The notes under the pieces: model-generated | What the model saw: only the letters and a program-made list of their open reading frames with translations | The model's database searches: none | What the model was told of the DNA's origin: nothing | Source of the DNA: Planctomycetota bacterium | GTDB lineage: Bacteria; Planctomycetota; Planctomycetia; Pirellulales; Lacipirellulaceae | DNA length: 6,235 nt | NCBI GenBank assembly: GCA_024278035.1 | Contig: JAJRUA010000402.1 | Location: 1 to 6,235 of the forward strand | Reading direction: 5' to 3' | Part shown: piece after piece, positions 1 through 4,966 of the stretch | Layout: every line of letters begins with the position of its first letter | Position numbering within the stretch: position 1 is the first letter of the stretch | Position numbers and translations under genes: made by a program

Positions 1-600
1 GACCAGTGCGTTAGAAGAGGCGGCGTAGCCGTCCTTCGTTGCGATAAGCGAAAGCTTGTCTGTCAGGCGTGCCCGAATTTGTGCGGCGAAGAGTTTAATC
101 GTTCCTCCACCAGCAGCCGTCGGAACGTTATGGTTGATGTAGATGAACCGAATTTCTGTAACGTTTCGCGGGTCCTCAAAGTAAACCGGGTTGGTCATCG
201 GGCTGATGAACTCATCGAAGCCCCCTTCCGACTTACAAGCGAAGCTGCTCAGCAGCTTTTCAGGAAGTGCACAAGTGGTGCCGCAAGGGTCGTAAGTCAG
301 AACGCCTCGTCCAAGAAGACCGCAGTTTTCTAGAGGACTACAGCAACCACTTCCACATGAGCTTCCACATCCGACGCTGTCGCAACATCCGCCGTCAAAA
401 CAGCCGTTGTCGCACGTGTCGCAGGAATCGCCACAGGCAGTACTCCAACTAGCCTGTCCAATTTCGGTGTCGGCCATCGCCGATTCTGTGGGGAGCACCC
501 CATCAAAGCAGGCAGAAACATCCGCCGCCGTGGTAGTGGCAGCCATGGCTGCCATGGTGAGAGCGGCCAAGGCCGCCGTGTAATTTCCGATCCGTCGCAT
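1..600 (-). CDS. Exported cysteine-rich protein, N-terminal part (runs off left edge)
   Basis: An uninterrupted minus-strand frame of 200 codons begins at ATG 600-598 and has no stop before the window edge, so the C-terminus is missing. Residues 1-26 look like a Sec signal peptide: MRR, then an Ala/Leu/Met-rich core, with possible cleavage after AMA (residue 20) or around residue 26. The next part is very cysteine rich: 15 Cys in 200 residues, 11 of them between residues 56 and 93, in Gly/Ser/Asp-rich contexts such as CDNGCFDGGCC and CGSGCC. From about residue 132 the character changes to alternating polar and hydrophobic stretches (RFIYINHNV, IKLFAAQIRARL, KLSLIATKDGY), which look like strands of an outer-membrane beta-barrel or beta-rich secreted protein. 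I recall similar planctomycete hypothetical or 'transporter' proteins but cannot name a family. The Cys block could form disulfides or bind metal; neither is shown. The gene is transcribed away from the Rrf2 gene and shares its upstream region. The reading frame is well supported, the function is not. Confidence 0.8.
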   Translation of the reverse strand, partial: MRRIGNYTAALAALTMAAMAATTTAADVSACFDGVLPTESAMADTEIGQASWSTACGDSCDTCDNGCFDGGCCDSVGCGSSCGSGCCSPLENCGLLGRGVLTYDPCGTTCALPEKLLSSFACKSEGGFDEFISPMTNPVYFEDPRNVTEIRFIYINHNVPTAAGGGTIKLFAAQIRARLTDKLSLIATKDGYAASSNALV

Positions 601-607
601 TTTAACA

Positions 608-613
608 CCCTCC
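608..613 (-). promoter_or_regulatory. Ribosome binding site of the Cys-rich protein gene
   Basis: On the minus strand GGAGGG lies 7 bases ahead of ATG 600-598, an ideal Shine-Dalgarno position. A second in-frame ATG exists at 618-616 and would add six residues (MTEGVK), but the Shine-Dalgarno sequence would then lie inside the gene and nothing purine-rich precedes 618. The start at 600 is therefore preferred, and it gives a signal peptide beginning MRR. Confidence 0.75.
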
Positions 614-813
614 GTCATGTTTCGAGCCACGCAATTGAAAAGCCGAGCGCGTGGTGACCCTGCTGGGGGCGTTCTCCGCAAAGCCCCATCCATTGACGCC
701 CTTCGGTTGTCTAGTTCACAGTTGGTTGAAAGAAGTTAGGCGGATGGAAGGAGCGGAAAAATTGGGGAGGATTCCGCAAGCGTTGCAATCGAATCACCGA
801 AAAAGCAACCTCC

Positions 814-842
814 TTGACATAAAGACAAGAATATCCCCTTGT
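814..842 (+). promoter_or_regulatory. Candidate -35 element and overlapping inverted repeat upstream of the Rrf2 gene
   Basis: TTGACA at 814-819 is a perfect -35 hexamer about 120 bases before the Rrf2 start. At the expected 16-18 base spacing there is no good -10 box (CCTTGT or CTTGTA). A looser TAGATT at 845-850 is too far away for a standard promoter. Just downstream, ACAAG (825-829) and CTTGT (838-842) form a 5-bp inverted repeat with an 8-base spacer. An activator-dependent promoter or an autoregulatory Rrf2 operator is possible. Both readings are inference; short inverted repeats of this size also arise by chance. Confidence 0.25.
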
Positions 843-884
843 AGTAGATTTAGTGTGAGGCTACAATTCGCTTTGGAACAAGGC

Positions 885-918
885 TTTTTTACCTTTTTTT
901 ACGTGTAAGTTTTTTTTT
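885..918 (+). repeat. Cluster of three T-tracts just upstream of the Rrf2 start
   Basis: Runs of six T (885-890), seven T (894-900) and nine T (910-918) lie within 34 bases, ending about 20 bases before the Rrf2 ATG. No GC-rich hairpin precedes them that would make a standard intrinsic terminator. They may bend the DNA, form a U-rich unstructured leader in the mRNA, or be sites of length variation. The only purine-rich stretch before the ATG is GGGGG at 922-926, 13 bases away, so the Rrf2 ribosome binding site looks weak. Confidence 0.5.
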
Positions 919-939
919 GACGGGGGCCCCAAAGTCATT

Positions 940-1386
940 ATGGTTGTTTCTCAGACCGCAGAGTACGCCCTCCGGGCAGTCGTCTGGTTGGCCCAGAGAC
1001 CGGGGAAACCGCAGACAACGCAACAGATTGCAGCGGGTACGCACGTCTCGCCCAGCTACTTGCCCAAAGTGCTCCAGCCCTTGGGGCGAGCCGAGATCAT
1101 CACCAGCCAACGGGGGATAAAAGGTGGCTATTCCCTTAGTCGTGATCCAGAGAGTCTCACCGTGCTGGAAGTGGTGAGCTGCGCCGATCCGATCAAGCGG
1201 ATTCGCCAATGCCCTTTGCACATCGAGAGTCACTGTGGCACTCTCTGCCCTTTGCACAAGATGTTGGACGATACGATTGCCGCAACGGAGCTTCGGTTTA
1301 CCGAAGTAACCATCGCGAGCCTGTTAAGACAGGAAACAGGGGCAATTCCGTTATGCGAGTCGGCGACCATCAATTTGGATTCATGA
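940..1386 (+). CDS. Rrf2-family transcriptional regulator with probable Fe-S cluster
   Basis: This 148-residue protein has the usual length and layout of the Rrf2 family (IscR, NsrR, RirA, CymR relatives). The N-terminus MVVSQTAEYALRAVVWLAQR is a family hallmark and supports the ATG at 940. Residues 1-66 form the winged helix-turn-helix: the recognition helix region is around VSPSYLPKVLQPL (36-48), and the wing carries the conserved RGIKGGYSLSR (58-68). A dimerisation helix follows, and then Cys91, Cys99 and Cys103 with His106. That arrangement resembles the three-Cys cluster loop of IscR and NsrR, though the spacing (X7, X3) differs from the usual X5, X5. Cys81 and Cys139 are additional. Such proteins sense iron-sulfur status, NO, oxygen or iron through a [2Fe-2S] or [4Fe-4S] cluster. 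The gene lies 222 bases ahead of the cbb3 oxidase operon on the same strand, so control of that operon is plausible but unproven. Sequence alone does not tell which Rrf2 subgroup it is. Confidence 0.93.
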   Translation: MVVSQTAEYALRAVVWLAQRPGKPQTTQQIAAGTHVSPSYLPKVLQPLGRAEIITSQRGIKGGYSLSRDPESLTVLEVVSCADPIKRIRQCPLHIESHCGTLCPLHKMLDDTIAATELRFTEVTIASLLRQETGAIPLCESATINLDS

Positions 1387-1608
1387 GCTTCCCTACTGAC
1401 GCTTCCCTATAGGGCCTCCAACATTGGCGGCGACACGGATTGGCTGCGACACGGATTGGCTGCGACACTACGTCGCCTCGAAAGGTCGTGTTCACTTCCA
1501 CTCTTAGCGCAGCGGCCTTCTTCGGGCACAATCTGTCATCTCAACTCAAGCTTCCAGTTTGTACCAACCGATCCTTTATCTCTCGAATCCTAAAAGGTCC
1601 GAAACGGA
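1387..1608 (+). promoter_or_regulatory. Intergenic region ahead of the cbb3 operon, probably with its promoter
   Basis: This 222-base gap follows the Rrf2 stop. It contains a 9-bp direct repeat GCTTCCCTA (1387-1395 and 1401-1409), whose second copy runs into the perfect palindrome CCCTATAGGG (1405-1414). Next comes a 16-bp tandem repeat (1423-1468, separate entry) and a small inverted repeat GCGAC (1462-1466) with GTCGC (1472-1476). I see no convincing sigma70 -35/-10 pair and no FNR-type TTGAT-N4-ATCAA box, although such boxes often precede cbb3 operons in proteobacteria. No T-tailed terminator separates the Rrf2 gene from ccoNO, so readthrough is possible. AAAAGG at 1592-1597, 11 bases before the ATG, is the best ribosome binding site for ccoNO. 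Confidence 0.45.
1423..1468 (+). repeat. Tandem direct repeat, 16-bp unit, nearly three copies
   Basis: The unit ATTGGCTGCGACACGG occurs at 1423-1438 (with one G for T change), 1439-1454 (exact) and 1455-1468 (14 bases, then diverging). The array begins 37 bases after the Rrf2 stop and ends about 140 bases before ccoNO. A 16-base period is neither a codon multiple nor a helical multiple. It may be repeated binding sites or a slippage-generated duplication. Confidence 0.85.
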
Positions 1609-3996
1609 ATGAGCCAAGCCGCAACCGCTGCCCCAGTCGATGCACCTGAGGTCAACGCACCTGAGATGGAGCGATTTAGCTACGACGATGCGATCGTGCG
1701 AATGTTCACGACCGCCACCCTGGTGTGGGGCGTCGTCGGTTTTCTCGTGGGGATGCTACTCGCGCTGCAATTGCCTTTCCCTGCATTGAATGGCGGGATT
1801 GAATGGATCAGCTTCGGTCGGCTTCGTCCTTTGCACACCAATGCGGTGATTTTTGCGTTCGGAGGGAACGGCATTTTTGCGGCCATTTACTATTCGACGC
1901 AACGCTTATGCAAAGCGCGAATGTGGTCCGACACGTTGAGCCGACTTCACTTCTGGGGCTGGCAAGCGATTATCGTCTCTGCCGTGCTCACGCTTCCCTT
2001 TGGCATCACGCAAAGCAAAGAGTACGCCGAGCTTGAGTGGCCGATTGATATCGCTATCGCGGTGGTTTGGGCGGGCTTTTTTGGCGGAAACTTCTTAATG
2101 ACGCTCGTCAAACGGCGCGAGCGGCATCTTTATGTTGCGCTATGGTTCTACATTGCGACGATCATCACCGTCGCGATGCTCCATATCTTCAACAATCTGT
2201 GTGTGCCAATCCTTTCGCCCACGATGATGAAGAGCTACCCCATCTATGCGGGGGTTCAGGACGCGATGATGCAGTGGTGGTATGGCCACAATGCCGTGGC
2301 GTTTTTCCTGACGACTCCGTTCCTCGGGCTGATGTACTACTTTTTGCCGAAGGCGGCGGATCGGCCAGTCTTTTCTTATCGTCTGAGTATCCTGCACTTT
2401 TGGTCGTTGGTGTTCATCTACATTTGGGCCGGCCCTCACCACCTGCACTACACGGCAATACCTGAATGGGCCCAGACGCTTGGCATGGTCTTTTCCGTCA
2501 TGCTTTGGATGCCTAGCTGGGGCGGCATGATTAACGGCCTGCTGACACTCCGCGGTGCGTGGCACAAGGTGACCACCGACCCGGTGCTAAAGTTCTTTGT
2601 TGTTGCCATCACTTTCTATGGAATGAGCACATTCGAGGGGCCGTTGCTCTCCATAAAAGCAGTGAACTCCCTGAGCCATTACACCGACTGGGGTATCGCC
2701 CACGTCCACTCCGGAACGCTTGGCTGGAACGGCTTCATGCTGTTTGGCATGATTTACTGGCTAGCCCCCCGTATCTTCCAGACGAAACTCTACAGCACCT
2801 CGCTCGCCACCACCCACTTTTGGATGTCGACGATCGGCATCCTCGTCTACGTTGTGCCCCTTTACGCGGCAGGCCTGATGCAGGGGCTGATGTGGCGAGG
2901 CATTACCCCCACGGGGCAACTGGCTTACCCCGACTTTGTCGAAACAACGCAAGCGATCATCCCAATGTATTACCTGCGAGCCGTTGGGGGCGGGCTTTAC
3001 ATTTTGGGCACGCTGCTCGGATGCTGGAACTACTTCAAGACATGGCAATCCAGGCCGAAGGTTTACGACGTTCCGGTCTACGAAGCGCCCGCCCTGAAGG
3101 ACGTTGCCTTCACCCCTGAGCAACCGCCGACCTCGGACCTCCAGATTGTAACGGGCTACGCTAAAGCGTTTGATGTTTGGTGCAGTTTTTGGTGGCACCG
3201 CGTGTGGGAACGAAAGCCCATTACGCTGACGATCATGACCACAATCGCTGTGGCCTCGGCGTCGCTTATGGAACTGATTCCGACGTTTGTCATCCGGTCC
3301 AATGTTCCGACGATCGCAAGCGTGACGCCTTACACACCATTGGAACTAGCGGGGCGTGACTTGTTTGTGAGTGAAGGGTGCTACAATTGCCACTCGCAAA
3401 TGATTCGGACCACCATTGGCGATACCAAACGCTACGGCGAATTTAGCAAGCCGGGTGAAAGCGTCTACGATCATCCGTTCCAGTGGGGTTCGCGACGCAT
3501 CGGGCCCGACTTGGCCCGGGAAGGTGGCAAGCAGAGCCATCTCTGGCACATCTTGCACTTCCGCAATCCGGACGACCTCAACCAAGGTTCGATCATGCCG
3601 GCCTATCCTTGGCTCATGAAGCGGAAGATCGATTTTGATTCGATACCCCTTCGGATTGGGGCCATGCAGACGCTCGGTGTCCCCTACCCCGAGTACGAAG
3701 GCTTGGATCGAGATCAATCGAGGGCCGATGCCGTGGCGCAAGCGGCAGAAATCGCAGCGGCGTTTGTTGAGCAAAACGAAGGGCCCTATGTTGACCTCCA
3801 GGGACAACAGCACGATCTGGCGGACAAACGGGTTGTCGCCTTAGTTGCCTTCCTGCAACGGGTGGGAACGGACCTCTTCAAGACCGCCGGCGAAGAAGCG
3901 GATGCCCCCGCCGAGGCGGGAGAAGTGTCGAATGAAGAGGAGGCTTCTTCCGAAACCAATAGTGCGGTAACTCCGTCCGAAGGAGACGATCCATGA
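1609..3996 (+). CDS. ccoNO: cbb3-type cytochrome c oxidase, fused subunits I and II (CcoN-CcoO)
   Basis: This 795-residue membrane protein fuses the catalytic subunit CcoN with the monoheme cytochrome c subunit CcoO. The enzyme reduces O2 to water with electrons from cytochrome c and pumps protons. Residues 1 to about 480 are CcoN with about 12 membrane helices. His76 (RPLHTNAV) and His367 are the expected low-spin heme b ligands. His227 (YGHNAV), His277 and His278 (AGPHHL) are the CuB ligands. Tyr271 is the expected cross-linked tyrosine of C-family oxidases, and His365 (HVHSG) the heme b3 ligand. Glu343 matches the conserved CcoN glutamate. An aromatic-rich linker (about 481-535) leads to the CcoO membrane helix (about 537-560, ending ELIPTF). 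The heme c site is CYNCH (591-595), with Met663 in SIMPAYPWL as likely sixth ligand. Residues 757-795 are an acidic Glu/Ala/Ser-rich tail. Separate ccoN and ccoO genes are the proteobacterial norm; fused forms are known in Bacteroidetes and planctomycetes. The start is supported by AAAAGG upstream. The stop overlaps ccoQ in ATGA, which implies translational coupling. Confidence 0.97.
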   Translation: MSQAATAAPVDAPEVNAPEMERFSYDDAIVRMFTTATLVWGVVGFLVGMLLALQLPFPALNGGIEWISFGRLRPLHTNAVIFAFGGNGIFAAIYYSTQRLCKARMWSDTLSRLHFWGWQAIIVSAVLTLPFGITQSKEYAELEWPIDIAIAVVWAGFFGGNFLMTLVKRRERHLYVALWFYIATIITVAMLHIFNNLCVPILSPTMMKSYPIYAGVQDAMMQWWYGHNAVAFFLTTPFLGLMYYFLPKAADRPVFSYRLSILHFWSLVFIYIWAGPHHLHYTAIPEWAQTLGMVFSVMLWMPSWGGMINGLLTLRGAWHKVTTDPVLKFFVVAITFYGMSTFEGPLLSIKAVNSLSHYTDWGIAHVHSGTLGWNGFMLFGMIYWLAPRIFQTKLYSTSLATTHFWMSTIGILVYVVPLYAAGLMQGLMWRGITPTGQLAYPDFVETTQAIIPMYYLRAVGGGLYILGTLLGCWNYFKTWQSRPKVYDVPVYEAPALKDVAFTPEQPPTSDLQIVTGYAKAFDVWCSFWWHRVWERKPITLTIMTTIAVASASLMELIPTFVIRSNVPTIASVTPYTPLELAGRDLFVSEGCYNCHSQMIRTTIGDTKRYGEFSKPGESVYDHPFQWGSRRIGPDLAREGGKQSHLWHILHFRNPDDLNQGSIMPAYPWLMKRKIDFDSIPLRIGAMQTLGVPYPEYEGLDRDQSRADAVAQAAEIAAAFVEQNEGPYVDLQGQQHDLADKRVVALVAFLQRVGTDLFKTAGEEADAPAEAGEVSNEEEASSETNSAVTPSEGDDP
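3979..3985 (+). promoter_or_regulatory. Ribosome binding site of ccoQ inside the end of ccoNO
   Basis: GAAGGAG lies 7 bases before the ccoQ ATG at 3993 and within the last codons of ccoNO. Together with the ATGA stop-start overlap (3993-3996) it fixes the ccoQ start and suggests coupled translation. Confidence 0.85.
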
Positions 3997-4178
3997 TTAA
4001 AGAATCACTCTCCGAGGCCAACCTTGCCTATTTTGCCGTGACCGGATTGATCCTGTTTGTGGCGGTGTTTGTGTCCGCCGCCCTGTGGGCCATGTCACGT
4101 AGCCGGAAGGAAATCGAGAGTTGGTCTTCGTTGCCTTTGGCCGATGGTTCCGATCCGGTCAAGCCACGCAAGAAATAG
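3993..4178 (+). CDS. ccoQ: CcoQ/FixQ-like small subunit of cbb3 oxidase
   Basis: A 61-residue protein with one membrane helix at about residues 11-34 (AYFAVTGLILFVAVFVSAAL), followed by a basic and polar cytoplasmic tail. The tail RSRKEIESWSSLPLADG fits the CcoQ pattern of basic residues after the helix followed by a 'LPLADG/LPFADD' motif. CcoQ is not catalytic; in other bacteria it stabilises the assembled oxidase, especially the association of CcoP with the CcoNO core. Its place between the ccoNO and ccoP reading frames is the classical ccoNOQP order. The start is set by a strong Shine-Dalgarno sequence and a 4-base overlap with ccoNO. CcoS, another one-helix cbb3 protein, is the main alternative, but the C-terminal motif and gene order favour CcoQ. 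Confidence 0.85.
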   Translation: MIKESLSEANLAYFAVTGLILFVAVFVSAALWAMSRSRKEIESWSSLPLADGSDPVKPRKK

Positions 4179-4258
4179 ATGGCAGCTAGCCCAAACGGCA
4201 AACTGTAATATTTTTTATTTTGGATAAAGCCTCCACTCCTACCGCTTACGCCCCACCG
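4179..4258 (+). other. ccoQ-ccoP gap with AT-rich island and 9-codon mini-ORF
   Basis: The 80-base gap is unusual in an otherwise tight operon. Directly abutting the ccoQ stop is an ATG (4179-4181) that opens a 9-codon frame (MAASPNGKL, stop TAA 4206-4208) in a different frame from ccoP. It is followed by a strongly AT-rich stretch (about 4206-4226). Neither the ATG at 4259 nor the in-frame TTG at 4220 has a purine-rich Shine-Dalgarno sequence. The AT-rich island may serve as an unstructured ribosome entry site. The mini-ORF is probably incidental. Confidence 0.45.
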
Positions 4259-4933
4259 ATGTCTACCTCTGAAAACCGACCCACCGATCCTGCCGCCGAT
4301 CAACTCTCGGATCATTGCTACGATGGCATCCAAGAGTACGACAATCCCACGCCGCGCTGGTGGGACTTGCTCTTCCTCGGAACGGTGATCTTTGCGCCCA
4401 TTTACGCCATTTGGTTCCATGCCCCGCAGATGGGACGCACCCATGTGGCACGCCTGGAGGCGGCCCAGGCTGACAACATGCGTCTGCAATTCGGCGAGAT
4501 CGGCGAACTGACCGGCGACGAGGCGACGATCCTCAAGTACATGCACGATCCGAAGTGGCTCAAAGTGGGCGAAGCGACTTTTGTGACGCACTGTGCGTCG
4601 TGCCACGGCCGGGAAGGGGAAGGCATCTCGGGACCCAACATGACCGATGACTCTTACATTCACGTGAAACGGCTCTCCGATCTTGCCAAGGTTATCAGCG
4701 AGGGGGCCAAGGCGGGGGCCATGCCTGCCTGGGGCAATCGGTTGCATCCGAACGAAGTGGTTCTTGCCGCCTGTTATGTGGCCTCACTGCGTGGGCAAAA
4801 CTTGCCGAGTGCTCGAAAGGAAGAGGGGAACGTGATTCCGCCATGGCCGACCGCCCCCGTCGCTGTTACCGTCGCCGACGAGGCTCCGGAAACGCAAGAG
4901 ACCAAAACCAAAACCAAAACCGAAGGCCTTTGA
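4259..4933 (+). CDS. ccoP: cbb3-type cytochrome c oxidase subunit III, monoheme form (CcoP)
   Basis: From ATG 4259 the protein has 224 residues. A TTG at 4220 is in frame and would add 13 residues; neither start has a Shine-Dalgarno sequence, and ATG is chosen as the stronger codon. Residues 18-33 (LSDHCYDGIQEYDNPTP) are the conserved CcoP N-terminal motif, followed by RWW and one membrane helix (about 36-54). A linker (about 55-97) leads to one cytochrome c domain: CASCH at 112-116, GPNMTDD just after, and Met155 in GAMPAWGNRL as probable sixth heme ligand, ending at the CYVASLRG helix (172-179). Classical CcoP has two such domains; no second CXXCH is present, and the length shows the domain is absent rather than mutated. 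The C-terminal 40 residues are Pro/Thr/Glu rich and end in a KTKTKT repeat. CcoP passes electrons from donor cytochrome c towards CcoO and CcoN. Such short forms appear, to my knowledge, in other non-proteobacterial cbb3 operons. Confidence 0.94.
   Translation: MSTSENRPTDPAADQLSDHCYDGIQEYDNPTPRWWDLLFLGTVIFAPIYAIWFHAPQMGRTHVARLEAAQADNMRLQFGEIGELTGDEATILKYMHDPKWLKVGEATFVTHCASCHGREGEGISGPNMTDDSYIHVKRLSDLAKVISEGAKAGAMPAWGNRLHPNEVVLAACYVASLRGQNLPSARKEEGNVIPPWPTAPVAVTVADEAPETQETKTKTKTEGL
4901..4921 (+). repeat. ACCAAA hexamer repeat at the 3' end of ccoP
   Basis: ACCAAA is repeated three times, followed by ACC, encoding Thr-Lys-Thr-Lys-Thr-Lys-Thr just before the stop. Six-base units keep the frame, so slippage would only lengthen or shorten the tail. 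It lies in a poorly conserved C-terminus. Confidence 0.8.
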
Positions 4934-4966
4934 GCCAAAGCTGGATGGACGAGGCAACCGACTGGT

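Larger units (their letters stand above)
601..939. other. Divergent intergenic region between the Cys-rich gene and the Rrf2 gene
   Basis: This 339-base stretch separates two genes reading away from each other, so it should hold promoters for both. Short open frames within it have no convincing start signal or protein character and are not called. The left part (about 620-780) shows no clear sigma70 promoter facing the Cys-rich gene. The right part (about 780-920) is richer in A and T and contains a TTGACA hexamer at 814-819, a short inverted repeat at 825-842 and three T-runs at 885-918, listed separately. No terminator, tRNA or recognised riboswitch is apparent. Confidence 0.6.

Noticed and set aside
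330..608. Minus-strand open frame of 92 codons at the start of the Cys-rich gene
   Set aside because: It is a different frame of the same strand. The frame starting at 600 has a better Shine-Dalgarno sequence, a signal peptide and stays open for 200 codons to the window edge.
651..908. Plus-strand open frame of 85 codons in the divergent intergenic region
   Set aside because: It starts with GTG without a ribosome binding site, covers the probable promoter and T-tracts, and shows no family features.
885..918. T-runs as an intrinsic terminator
   Set aside because: No stable GC-rich stem precedes them on the plus strand, and they lie upstream of a gene rather than after one.
2140..2565. Minus-strand open frame of 141 codons inside ccoNO
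   Set aside because: It lies wholly within the conserved CcoN catalytic region, and its Arg/His/Pro-rich product is typical of antisense shadow frames.
3703..3717. FNR-box-like TTGGATCGAGATCAA
   Set aside because: It is inside the ccoNO coding sequence, does not match TTGAT-N4-ATCAA, and precedes no start.
4179..4208. Nine-codon mini-ORF as a real leader peptide
   Set aside because: It has no ribosome binding site of its own and no attenuator-like hairpins follow; it is kept only as a note in the gap entry.
4028..4747. A 239-codon minus-strand open frame antisense to ccoQ and ccoP
   Set aside because: It overlaps two well-supported genes, has no recognisable domain or Shine-Dalgarno sequence, and its composition fits a GC-rich shadow frame.
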